Source: Aureimonas sp. OT7
Lineage (GTDB): Bacteria > Pseudomonadota > Alphaproteobacteria > Rhizobiales > Rhizobiaceae
Assembly: GCF_014844055.1 (NCBI RefSeq)
Contig: NZ_CP062167.1
Span: 4,001,001 to 4,065,000, forward strand
Length of the DNA stretch: 64,000 nt
Reading direction: 5' to 3'
The notes under the pieces were generated by a model. That model made no database searches. It was not told the origin of the DNA and saw only the letters and a list, made by a program, of their open reading frames with translations. Of the stretch, positions 1 through 7,616 are shown in pieces. A program made the translations under genes and the position numbers. Position 1 is the first letter of the stretch. Each line of letters begins with the position of its first letter.

Positions 1-268
1 GGCCTGCGCCATCTTCTCTGCGCTGCCGAACTTCTGGTCCTTCCCGGCCCGGTTCCTGACCGGGGCGGCGGCTGCCGCCGGCATCGCCCTCATCAACACG
101 ATGGGCAACATCGCCGGATTCGCAGCGCCCTACATCACCGGTGCGGTCAAGGACTGGACCGGCGGTTACGCCGTGCCGATGACCATCGTGGGCGGCTTCA
201 TGCTGCTGTCCGCCATCCTCTCCTTCGCGGTGCTGTCGCGCCTGGAAGAGCCTCGGAACGGGGCCTGA
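1..268 (+). CDS. MFS transporter, C-terminal fragment (5' end outside window)
   Basis: The reading frame is open from base 2 to the TGA at 266-268 and encodes about 88 residues. It contains the last transmembrane segments of a major facilitator carrier. The stretch INTMGNIAGFAAPYITGAV followed by KDWTGGY is typical of TM10-TM11 in the anion:cation symporter (ACS) family, which moves organic acids such as tartrate or phthalate; that family placement comes from the motif only. The protein ends in a short cytoplasmic tail (RLEEPRNGA). The gene runs in the same direction as the regulator and TRAP genes that follow, about 106 bp away, so it may handle a related substrate. The substrate cannot be read from this fragment. 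Confidence 0.8.
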   Translation, partial: ACAIFSALPNFWSFPARFLTGAAAAAGIALINTMGNIAGFAAPYITGAVKDWTGGYAVPMTIVGGFMLLSAILSFAVLSRLEEPRNGA

Positions 269-336
269 CGACGGTGGGCGATCACGCCGGCCTCACAGAA
301 CCGTTGGTTGATCGCCCCTATGCGTAACTGAAATAC

Positions 337-367
337 CCCCCGTGGTCCCATTGTTGGACCACGGGGG
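337..367. promoter_or_regulatory. Perfect 12-bp inverted repeat before the FadR-type gene (candidate operator)
   Basis: The arms CCCCCGTGGTCC (337-348) and GGACCACGGGGG (356-367) are exact reverse complements separated by 7 nt. The second arm runs into the purine-rich ribosome binding site (GGGGGAGG, 363-370) of the FadR-type gene. GntR/FadR regulators often bind short palindromes with TGGT...ACCA ends, which are present here, so autoregulation is a reasonable inference. The same sequence could instead fold in RNA and mask the ribosome binding site. There is no T-run, so it is not a standard terminator. Confidence 0.6.
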
Positions 368-374
368 AGGCATA

Positions 375-1100
375 TTGGGACGGACGACAGCCGTACAAAG
401 CGTGGTCGACACGCTGCGGGCCGAAATAACGGCCAGTCACAGGCCGGGAGACCTGCTCGCCAACGAGCGGGCATTGGCCGAACGATTCGGCGTCGGCCGC
501 AACACCGCGCGCGAGGCGCTGGTAACGCTTCAGGTCTACGGCCTCATCAGGATCACGCGGCGCGGCCCCATGGTGACGGAGCCCGATTTCGACGCCGTCT
601 TCTCCATCTTCAGCCATTACTTCGCCAGCGACCTGCGCACCTGCCGCGATCTCCTGGACATGCGCACCATGCTGGAAACGGGGGTCCTGCCCGCCGCACT
701 CGCCAATGCCGGGCCGGACGACGTCGCGGCCCTGACGGCGATCCTCGATCGGATGGACGCGGCCCTGACGGTGCGGGAAAACGCCGTCGCCGACCATGCC
801 TTCCACGCGCGCATCGTCCAGATGGCGGGCAATACGGTGATCGCCCGGCTCTACGCCGTGATGCGCGATCCCATCATCTTCTACATGGAGATCGGCAAGA
901 ACGTGCCCCGGCACGACGCCGCCTCCATGGGCAACCACCGTCGCATGGTGGAGGCCATCGGCCGGCAGGATCTTGCCGGCCTGACAGAGGCGGCGGCCGC
1001 CCACTACGCATACAGCCGGGCAGTGCTGGAAGAGACGCTGTCCCGCGAGGCCGTCGCACGAAACCCCACGCAAAACGGCTCGGGAGGCCAACAGACATGA
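375..1100 (+). CDS. FadR/GntR-family transcriptional regulator with FCD domain
   Basis: The protein is 241 residues from a TTG start at 375, chosen because GGGGGAGG at 363-370 sits just upstream and because FadR proteins begin close to the helix-turn-helix. A GTG at 342 would add 11 unlikely residues and lies inside the inverted repeat. Residues 5-70 form a winged helix (LANERALAERFGVGRNTARE); the rest is an all-helical FCD effector domain with the spaced His residues (DHAFHARIV, GNHRRM, AAHYAYS) that bind metal or an organic acid ligand. The last 4 bases overlap the TRAP binding-protein gene (ATGA), so the regulator and transporter are co-translated. It probably senses the transported acid or a metabolite of it. 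Confidence 0.88.
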   Translation: MGRTTAVQSVVDTLRAEITASHRPGDLLANERALAERFGVGRNTAREALVTLQVYGLIRITRRGPMVTEPDFDAVFSIFSHYFASDLRTCRDLLDMRTMLETGVLPAALANAGPDDVAALTAILDRMDAALTVRENAVADHAFHARIVQMAGNTVIARLYAVMRDPIIFYMEIGKNVPRHDAASMGNHRRMVEAIGRQDLAGLTEAAAAHYAYSRAVLEETLSREAVARNPTQNGSGGQQT

Positions 1101-2083
1101 CATCGACGCTCAAGCGCCTGGCAGCTTCGCTGCTTGTGGCAGGCCTTGCCCTGTCCATCCACGGGCATGCCGGCGCCCAGGAAGTCACCATCCGCGTCGC
1201 CTACGAGAACAATCCCGGCGAGCCGCTGGACCAGGTGATGAAGCACTGGCAGGAGTTGATCGCCGAGCGGTCCGGCGGCGAGATCGCGCTGGAGCTCTAC
1301 CCGAGCTCGCAGCTCGGCTCCAAGCAGGACGTGACAGACCAGGCCATTATGGGTCTCAACGTCGTCACCATCACCGATGTCGGCTTCCTGGCCGATTACG
1401 AGCCGGATGTCGGGGTGCTGTTCGGCCCCTATCTGACCGACGACATGGACAAGCTTTTCGCCATCTATGACGGCGAATGGTTTGCGGAAAAGCGCGAGTC
1501 GCTGCGCCAGAAGGGCGTCCACATCGTCATCCCCAACCTGCTCTACGGTACGCGCCACCTGATCTCCAAGCGTCCCGTGCGCACGCCCGAGGATATGCGC
1601 GGCCTGAAGGTGCGCGTGCCCAACAACATCATGCAGATCCGCTCCTTCGAGGCGATGGGCGCAACGCCGACGCCGATGCCGCTGGGCGAAACCTTCTCGG
1701 CGCTGGCGCAGGGCGTCATCGACGGCGTGGAAAACCCCGTCTCGGTGCTCTACGGCCAGCGCTTCCACGAAGAGGCGAAGTATCTGAACAAGATCGGCTA
1801 CATCACCAACACGGCGATGTTCGTCGGCGGCGAAGCCTTTTTCTCGACCCTCAGCGAGCCGCATCTGCAGATCGTGCATGAAACCGGCTACGAGGCCGGC
1901 CTCTACAGCCAGCAGTTGATGACCTCGCTGGACGACGAGCTGATCGGCAAGATGCAGGCCGAGGGCGTCGAGGTTGTCGAGGTGGATACCGAGCCGTTCC
2001 GTGCGCTGACGCAGCCGGTCTACGAAAGCTTCCCCGAATGGTCCGACGGTCTCTACGAAGAGATCCAGGGCCAGCTTCAGTAA
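1097..2083 (+). CDS. dctP: TRAP transporter substrate-binding protein, DctP family
   Basis: This 328-residue protein has a signal peptide of about 28 residues (hydrophobic LLVAGLALSIHG, cleavage near AGA-QE). The mature part is a DctP-type periplasmic receptor: ELYPSSQLGS is a family signature, and Arg173 in MRGLKVRVPN matches the arginine that salt-bridges the substrate carboxylate. It delivers an organic acid to the DctQM membrane pair encoded next. The start overlaps the stop of the regulator by 4 bases. The sequence recalls the YiaO/DctP branch, but the actual ligand (C4-dicarboxylate, sugar acid or other) cannot be decided. Confidence 0.92.
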   Translation: MTSTLKRLAASLLVAGLALSIHGHAGAQEVTIRVAYENNPGEPLDQVMKHWQELIAERSGGEIALELYPSSQLGSKQDVTDQAIMGLNVVTITDVGFLADYEPDVGVLFGPYLTDDMDKLFAIYDGEWFAEKRESLRQKGVHIVIPNLLYGTRHLISKRPVRTPEDMRGLKVRVPNNIMQIRSFEAMGATPTPMPLGETFSALAQGVIDGVENPVSVLYGQRFHEEAKYLNKIGYITNTAMFVGGEAFFSTLSEPHLQIVHETGYEAGLYSQQLMTSLDDELIGKMQAEGVEVVEVDTEPFRALTQPVYESFPEWSDGLYEEIQGQLQ

Positions 2084-2101
2084 GCCGGTGGGTGAAGACC
2101 G

Positions 2102-2572
2102 ATGAGATACCTGAAAAGGCCGGTCGACTGGCTGGTCGCATCCGCGCTGCTGGTTCTGGTGGGCATCACCAATTACGGCGTCTTCATGCGCTATGTCATG
2201 GGCCAGCCCGTGCACTGGGGTGAAGAGATGAGCGCCATGCTGCTCGTCTGGATCGTGATGGTGGGGGCCATCGCGGCGGAGCGCGATGGCCAGCACCTGA
2301 CCATATCGATCTTCACCGACCTCCTGCCGGAAGGCGTGCGCCGCGGGCTCGACCTCGCGGTCACGCTGGCCTCCGCGGCGCTTCTCTTCTACCTCGCCTG
2401 GCTGGGCTGGCAGTTGGCCATGTCGACGCAGTTCCGCGTCACGGCCATCCTGCGGATTCCGCAGATGTACCTGAACCTCGCTTTGCCCGTCGGCTTTGCC
2501 GGCACCGGCATCTACATGCTGCATGCCGCCTATGCCGGCCTGAAGCGGCCCAAGGCAGGAGCGGACCGTTGA
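2102..2572 (+). CDS. dctQ: TRAP transporter small permease, DctQ family
   Basis: A 156-residue membrane protein with four predicted hydrophobic helices, the usual DctQ size. The segments MLLVWIVMVGAIAAERDGQHL and the C-terminal LNLALPVGFAGTGIYMLHAAYAGL are characteristic. DctQ subunits form the four-helix scaffold that holds the large DctM subunit in the inner membrane. The gene follows dctP after 18 bp, and its stop overlaps the TTG start of dctM, consistent with a single dctPQM transcript. Confidence 0.9.
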   Translation: MRYLKRPVDWLVASALLVLVGITNYGVFMRYVMGQPVHWGEEMSAMLLVWIVMVGAIAAERDGQHLTISIFTDLLPEGVRRGLDLAVTLASAALLFYLAWLGWQLAMSTQFRVTAILRIPQMYLNLALPVGFAGTGIYMLHAAYAGLKRPKAGADR

Positions 2573-3843
2573 GCCTGTCCACCATCATCCTGTTCATGCT
2601 GGCGCTGATCGCGCTCAACATGCGGCTTTACCTTGCCATCATCGCGGCAACGCTCTGCTACTTCCTGTTCATCGCACCGTTGCCCCTCGGCATTGCGGTG
2701 CAGCGGCTCGTCGGCCCGACGCAGAACGCCTCGCTGCTGGCGATCCCCTTCTTCATCCTGCTCGGCACCCTGATGGCGCATACCGGCATTGCCGAGCGCA
2801 TGCTGAAGATCGCCGATCTCATCGTCGGGCGGGTGCGCGGCGGCATGGCACTGGCAAACGTGATGCTGTCCACCCTGATGGGCGGGCTCAGCGCATCCAA
2901 TCTCGCCGACGCCGCCATGACGGCGCGCATGATGGTGCCGGAAATGGAAAAGCGCGGATACGACCGCGCCTTTTCGTCGGCCCTGACGGCGGCGAGTTCG
3001 CTGATTACGCCCATCATACCGCCCGGCATCGCGCTCATCATCTATGCGCTTTTGGCGAACGTCTCCGTCGGGCGCATGTTCATGGCCGGCATCCTGCCGG
3101 GCCTGCTCCTGGCCGCCCTCCTGATGCTGACGACCTACATCGTGTCGGTGCGCCGCGGCTACAAGCCATCGCGGCAAACGGCGCCGAGCGTACAGGAGGT
3201 CGGCTCCACCCTGTTCGGGGCCTGGCCGGCGATCTTCCTGGTCGTGGCGGTCATCGGCGGCATCCGCGCCAATATCTTCACGCCGACGGAGGCCGGCGCC
3301 TTCGCGGTGCTGTTCACCATCTTCATCGGCTTCATCGTCTCGCGCGAGATGCGCCTGTCGCATGTGGGCGATGCGCTGGTGGAAACCGGCAAGTCCACCG
3401 CGTCGATCATGCTGGTCATCATGGCGTCGTCGGCGCTGGCCTGGGTGTTCTCGCTGGAGCAGGTCGGACAGCAACTGGCCTCGGTCATCACGGCGACGAC
3501 GAGCAACCCCTGGGTTTTCCTCCTGATCATGAACGGGGTGTTCCTGGGGCTCGGTCTCCTGATCGAGGGCACGGCGCTGATGATCGTGCTGGTTCCGATC
3601 CTGCTGCCGACTGTCCTGGAACTGGGTATCGACCCCGTTCACTTCGGCATCGTCATGATCGTCAACCTGTCGATCGGCACGATGACGCCGCCGGTCGGCA
3701 CGGTGATGCTGGTGGTCTGCAACATCACCAGGGTTTCCGTGGGCGCCTTCACGCGGGAGGCCACCAGCCTCTATGTCGCGCTGCTGGCGGCGCTGCTGCT
3801 GGTGACGTTCGTGCCGGCCATCTCGCTTGCGCTGGCGGGGTAG
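2569..3843 (+). CDS. dctM: TRAP transporter large permease, DctM family
   Basis: A 424-residue polytopic inner-membrane protein that carries out sodium-driven uptake with the DctP receptor. Family features include GGLSASNLADAAMTARMM, the PIIPPGI motif in a re-entrant region and TMTPPVGTVM near the C-terminus. The start is TTG at 2569, overlapping the dctQ stop by 4 bases (TTGA). Length and roughly a dozen hydrophobic segments are normal. It is the last gene of the regulator-TRAP operon; a structured element follows. Confidence 0.92.
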   Translation: MSLSTIILFMLALIALNMRLYLAIIAATLCYFLFIAPLPLGIAVQRLVGPTQNASLLAIPFFILLGTLMAHTGIAERMLKIADLIVGRVRGGMALANVMLSTLMGGLSASNLADAAMTARMMVPEMEKRGYDRAFSSALTAASSLITPIIPPGIALIIYALLANVSVGRMFMAGILPGLLLAALLMLTTYIVSVRRGYKPSRQTAPSVQEVGSTLFGAWPAIFLVVAVIGGIRANIFTPTEAGAFAVLFTIFIGFIVSREMRLSHVGDALVETGKSTASIMLVIMASSALAWVFSLEQVGQQLASVITATTSNPWVFLLIMNGVFLGLGLLIEGTALMIVLVPILLPTVLELGIDPVHFGIVMIVNLSIGTMTPPVGTVMLVVCNITRVSVGAFTREATSLYVALLAALLLVTFVPAISLALAG

Positions 3844-3852
3844 CATCGAAGC

Positions 3853-3947
3853 GAGGGGGCGGAAGCGCGGACGTTGCCGTCGGCAACCGCTTGGGCCATG
3901 ATGCTTAAAACCGGTTCGGGTTCGGGCCGGCGCTCCGCCCCCTCTTT
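3853..3947 (+). promoter_or_regulatory. Long structured leader/terminator element between dctM and the acylase gene
   Basis: A left arm GAGGGGGCGGAAGCGC (3853-3868) pairs with GCGCTCCGCCCCCTC (3930-3944) with only one unpaired T, and TTT follows at 3945-3947. The 61-nt interior holds a perfect hairpin GTTGCC/GGCAAC (3873-3887) and a CCGG-rich segment (3911-3930). RNA from here would form a closed multibranch structure ending 6 nt before the acylase ATG. It may terminate dctM transcripts or control the downstream gene. No known RNA family was recognised. Confidence 0.5.
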
Positions 3948-3953
3948 CCGGAC

Positions 3954-5042
3954 ATGCCGATCATGGCCAATCGTACTCGCGCCCTCCGCTTCCTCCTGAC
4001 GAGCGGACTGGCGCTCGCCACGCTGGCGGTTCCGCCTGCGGCTTTCGCCTGCACGCGCTTTGTCTATATTGGTGCCGAGGATGCCGTCGTGACCGCGCGT
4101 TCGATGGACTGGAAGGCCGAGATCGGAACCAACCTCTACATCCTTCCACGCGGCATCGCGCGCACCGGCGAGGCGGGGGAAAACTCGATTGAGTGGACGG
4201 CGAAGTACGGTTCCGTCGTCGCGACGGGCTTCGACGTGTCGACGACCGACGGGGTCAACGAACAGGGGCTCATGGCCAACCTTCTGTGGTTGACGGAATC
4301 GGAGTATCCGGCCTTCGACGCTTCGTCCAAACCGGGCCTGACCATCGCCGCATGGGCGCAGTATGCGCTGGACAATTTCGCGACGGTGGCCGAGGCCGTG
4401 GAGGTGATGGGCGATCCGCCCTTCACCATCGTCACCGCTTCCGTCCCGGGCGAGGACCGGCTGACGACGCTGCATCTTTCCCTGTCGGATTCGACGGGCG
4501 ACAGCGCCATCTTCGAATATATCGATGGGCGGCTGGTGGTGCATCACGGGCGCCAATATCAGGTGATGACGAACTCGCCCACCTATGACGAGCAGCTTGC
4601 GCTCGCCGCCTACTGGTCGCAGATCGGCGGTACGGTGATGCTGCCGGGCACCAACCGGGCATCGGATCGCTTTGCGCGGGCCGATTTCTACGTCAAGGCA
4701 ATTCCGCCGGCGGCCCCGCAAAAGGAAACGCTGGCCAGCGTCTTCGGTATCATCCGCAACGCGTCGGTACCGCTGGGTATCTCGACGCCCGACCGGCCTG
4801 AAATCTCGTCGACGCGCTGGCGGACGGTCTACGACCACAAGGCGCAGCTGTACTTTTTCGAATCCGCCATGACGCCCAACACGTTCTGGGTCGATCTGAA
4901 GGCGGTGGATTTCGCGGAAGGGGCAAAGGTCAAGCGGCTGGACCTCGGCCCGCAGCAGGACCACACGTTTTCAGGCGATGCGACGGCCGACTTCCAGCCG
5001 GCCGCGCCATTTCACTTTCTTGGGCTGCACCAGGGCGGCTAG
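3954..5042 (+). CDS. Exported linear amide C-N hydrolase (choloylglycine hydrolase / penicillin V acylase family)
   Basis: A 362-residue Ntn hydrolase with an N-terminal signal peptide ending AAFA-Cys33. Removal of the leader exposes Cys33 as the N-terminal nucleophile. Spacing to Arg49 and Asp52 in ARSMDW matches the 16- and 19-residue offsets of bile salt hydrolases and penicillin V acylases; MTNSPTYDEQ supplies the conserved Asn and SSTRWRTVYDHK the late Arg. Such enzymes cleave linear amides, including bile salts, penicillin V and N-acyl homoserine lactones. The substrate is unknown; in Gram-negative bacteria the periplasmic forms often act on acyl-homoserine lactones. ATG 3963 is an alternative start. 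It converges with the ABC operon, stopping 4 bases inside the end of the minus-strand gene. Confidence 0.85.
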   Translation: MPIMANRTRALRFLLTSGLALATLAVPPAAFACTRFVYIGAEDAVVTARSMDWKAEIGTNLYILPRGIARTGEAGENSIEWTAKYGSVVATGFDVSTTDGVNEQGLMANLLWLTESEYPAFDASSKPGLTIAAWAQYALDNFATVAEAVEVMGDPPFTIVTASVPGEDRLTTLHLSLSDSTGDSAIFEYIDGRLVVHHGRQYQVMTNSPTYDEQLALAAYWSQIGGTVMLPGTNRASDRFARADFYVKAIPPAAPQKETLASVFGIIRNASVPLGISTPDRPEISSTRWRTVYDHKAQLYFFESAMTPNTFWVDLKAVDFAEGAKVKRLDLGPQQDHTFSGDATADFQPAAPFHFLGLHQGG

Positions 5043-6052
5043 CGCGCCGGCTGAATGCCCGCCGCCTTTTCCAGGCCGAGATCGCGGAACCGGAAGTCGA
5101 ACTCGTCTTCGGCCTTCAGCGTCTTGCCGGGGAAGGCGCCACCGGCCTGCAGAAGGTCGATCGTCTCCTGTTGAATGGGGACGAGGGCCTGAAGGCCCGG
5201 CGCACGGGTTTCATCGCCCTCGCTGATCCACACCTCTTCGGCATCGTCCTGCGACAGCCGCTGGTCCCTGACGAGATAATCGGCAATCCATGTTTCCCGA
5301 TTGCCGTTCTTCCAGGCGTGGGCGCGATACCAGGCCTCGACGAAATCGGCGATGGCCGCGGCCTGGGCCGGATCGTCCAACGCGGTTTTGGCCGCGTAGA
5401 GATATTTAAGGTTGGTTGCGGTTCCCGGCGCGTTGTCGAGGGCTCGCGCCCCCTGCCCCTCCACCGAGGCCAGATAGCGCGCCCGGTCCGGCTGCTTGAG
5501 CACGGCGGCGTCGATCTGGCCGCCGCGCAGGGCATCGGCAAACTCCGAAAGACCGAGATTGACCGGCTCGATATCGGCGATGCCCAATCCAGCCGCATCG
5601 AGATTGCGCAGGACCGTGGCCTGCTGGGCCGTACCGACATTGATGCCGATGCGCTTGCCCTTCAGGTCCTGAAGCGTCTCGATGCCGCTGCCCGGCGCCG
5701 TGGTTAACAGGTTGCCCGGCCCGGAGGTGATAACGGCGCCCACCACGACAACGCCGGCATCGGAATAATGCGCCAGGATGGGCGGCACGTCGCCCACCGC
5801 GCCCACCTGGGCGGCGCCGGCGCGGATGGCTTCAAGACGCAGCGGACCGCTGCTGAAATTGGCGTAGGTGACGTCCGCGGCGAGTTTTTCCTGCTCGCCC
5901 GACAGCTTGAGAAGGCTGGCGACGTAGTTGGCGTCGTCGGCGATCACGAGGCTCGTGCCGGGCGGCACATCGCGCGGCAGAAGCTGGTCGGCCGACGCTT
6001 CGATCGGCAAAAGAAGGGTCGCGGCAAGCAGCAGTCCGGAAAGTCGTTTCAT
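5039..6052 (-). CDS. ABC transporter substrate-binding protein, SsuA/NrtA/TauA-like
   Basis: The gene encodes 337 residues with a signal peptide cleaved near ASA-DQ (residue 21). The mature chain has the two-lobe NMT1/SsuA fold: SGPLRLEAIRAGAAQVGAVG near the N-terminus, LKGKRIGINVGT at the first hinge and GGQIDAAVLKQPDRA in lobe two. Proteins of this type bind sulfonates, taurine, nitrate or thiamine precursors. The ATG at 6050-6052 has AGGAG 8 nt upstream and overlaps the ATPase stop (ATGA). A much longer open frame runs upstream but reads through the ATPase gene in another frame. The monooxygenase in the operon favours an organosulfur ligand. Confidence 0.88.
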   Translation of the reverse strand: MKRLSGLLLAATLLLPIEASADQLLPRDVPPGTSLVIADDANYVASLLKLSGEQEKLAADVTYANFSSGPLRLEAIRAGAAQVGAVGDVPPILAHYSDAGVVVVGAVITSGPGNLLTTAPGSGIETLQDLKGKRIGINVGTAQQATVLRNLDAAGLGIADIEPVNLGLSEFADALRGGQIDAAVLKQPDRARYLASVEGQGARALDNAPGTATNLKYLYAAKTALDDPAQAAAIADFVEAWYRAHAWKNGNRETWIADYLVRDQRLSQDDAEEVWISEGDETRAPGLQALVPIQQETIDLLQAGGAFPGKTLKAEDEFDFRFRDLGLEKAAGIQPAR

Positions 6053-6801
6053 GGGTTCGCACTCCTGTGGGCATGGCCGGCGGGGACGCCGAGTTCGGTG
6101 AGGATCCGGTTGCGCGCCTGCAGGAAGGCGTCGGCGGACAGGCGTACGTTGGAGACGTCTTCGTCGTAGGCGATGTGCCCATCGGCGATCATCACGACCC
6201 TGTCTGCCAGGCTGAGCGCCTCTTCCACATCGTGGGTCACGAAAAGTACCGCCGGACGATGGCGCGCGCACAGGTCCAGCAGCAGACGCTGCATACGGAT
6301 CCGCGTCAGCGCGTCGAGCGCGCTGAACGGTTCGTCGGCAAGGATGAGTTCCGGGTCGCGGACAAGCGAGCGCGCCAGCGCAACCCGCTGCTGCTCCCCG
6401 CCCGACAGCATCCTCGGCCAGGCATCCTCGCGGCCGGCCAGCCCCACTTCCGCAAGGGCGGCGGAGGCACGCTCGCGGATGCCGGGGCGCCATGCCCCCA
6501 GAACGACGTTGTCGACCACGCTCGCCCAGGGCAGCAGACGCGAATCCTGGAACAGAACCGCGCGGCGGCCGGGCACGGAGACCCGTCCCGTTCCTTCCGC
6601 GCCGTCGTCCAGTTTCGCCACCGCCCGCAGCAGCGTGCTCTTGCCGCAGCCGCTCTTGCCGAGCAGGGCAACGAACTCTCCGCGCCGTATGGACAGGTCG
6701 ATGCCGGACAGGACCTCGCGTCCGTCGAAGGCGCGCCGCAGGCGCTGGACGCGGACGACCTCCGGTTCCGGCGACGGGTTCAGGCTATGGAGCTGCGCCA
6801 T
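6049..6801 (-). CDS. ABC transporter ATP-binding protein, SsuB/NrtD-like
   Basis: A 250-residue ATPase with all expected motifs: Walker A GKSGCGKST (residues 48-56), the Q-loop region VLFQDSRLLPW, signature LSGGEQQRVALARS, Walker B LILADEPFSALD and the switch histidine in FVTHDVEEAL. The QDSRLLPW variant is typical of sulfonate/nitrate importers. It energises uptake through the permease encoded upstream, whose end it overlaps by 22 bp, and its stop overlaps the binding-protein start. Confidence 0.93.
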   Translation of the reverse strand: MAQLHSLNPSPEPEVVRVQRLRRAFDGREVLSGIDLSIRRGEFVALLGKSGCGKSTLLRAVAKLDDGAEGTGRVSVPGRRAVLFQDSRLLPWASVVDNVVLGAWRPGIRERASAALAEVGLAGREDAWPRMLSGGEQQRVALARSLVRDPELILADEPFSALDALTRIRMQRLLLDLCARHRPAVLFVTHDVEEALSLADRVVMIADGHIAYDEDVSNVRLSADAFLQARNRILTELGVPAGHAHRSANP

Positions 6802-7616
6802 GACAATGCCCTCCTTTCGGCAAGGCGGACGATGGCATCGGAGCCGAACCCCAGCGCGCCGTAGAGCACCAGCCCCACCAGCACCACCTCGGTCTGGCCG
6901 TAGATCCGCGCCTGCGTGATCATGAAGCCGATGCCGCTCGTTGCATTGATGGTTTCCACCACCACAAGGGCCGTCCACGAATGGGTGACGGCAAGGCGAA
7001 GGCCGGTGAAGAAGCCCGGCAGCGACGCGGGAAACACCACGTGGCGCAGGAAGCGCGCGCGGCTCAGCGATACCGCCTGCCCCAGTTCCACGTAGCGCCG
7101 GTCGATGCCGCGCAGGGCGGCATGGGTGTTGATATAGATGGGCACGAGGGTTCCGAGCGCGATGATGCTGATCTTCATCGTTTCGTCGATGCCGAGCCAG
7201 ATGATGAACAGCGGGATCAGCGCGAGGTTCGGAATGGATCGCTTGACCTGCACCAGCCCGTCGATCAACGCGTCGCCCAGCCGGGTCAGCCCGGCCACGA
7301 CCGCCAGTGCGAAACCGGCGGCCACGCCGATGCCCAGCCCCAGCCCTGCACGGTGCAGCGAGGCCGCGATATCGCTGGCCAGCGTGCCGCTGGCGACCAT
7401 GTCGAAGAAGCTGTCCACCACCGCGTCGGGGCCCGGCATCTTGGCCGGCGGCAACCAGCCCGCGCCCGAGGCGACATACCACGCGGCCAGCACCAGCAGC
7501 GGCCCTGCCAGCCGTTGCAACGGCCACGGGCGAGGCGGCACAAGGCGTGTAGCCCCGGCCTGCGCCACGACGCGCGGCGCGGGGATCGGACCGGCCTTGT
7601 CCACAACGGCGCTCAT
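6780..7616 (-). CDS. ABC transporter permease, SsuC/TauC-like
   Basis: A 278-residue inner-membrane permease with about six hydrophobic helices. The cytoplasmic EAA-type loop is visible as VELGQAVSLSRARFLRHVVFPASLPGFFTGLR, typical of the SsuC/NrtB/TauC group. The ATG at 7614-7616 overlaps the stop of the monooxygenase gene (ATGA); a start 12 codons upstream is possible but less likely. It forms the channel for the ATPase and receptor in the same operon. Confidence 0.91.
   Translation of the reverse strand: MSAVVDKAGPIPAPRVVAQAGATRLVPPRPWPLQRLAGPLLVLAAWYVASGAGWLPPAKMPGPDAVVDSFFDMVASGTLASDIAASLHRAGLGLGIGVAAGFALAVVAGLTRLGDALIDGLVQVKRSIPNLALIPLFIIWLGIDETMKISIIALGTLVPIYINTHAALRGIDRRYVELGQAVSLSRARFLRHVVFPASLPGFFTGLRLAVTHSWTALVVVETINATSGIGFMITQARIYGQTEVVLVGLVLYGALGFGSDAIVRLAERRALSWRSSIA

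Noticed and set aside
337..367. The inverted repeat as an intrinsic terminator of the MFS gene
   Set aside because: It has no T-run and merges with the next ribosome binding site.
1004..2524. Long antisense frames over the TRAP, exo and opg genes
   Set aside because: High GC creates open antisense frames; they lack ribosome binding sites and are His/Arg/Gln-rich without domains.
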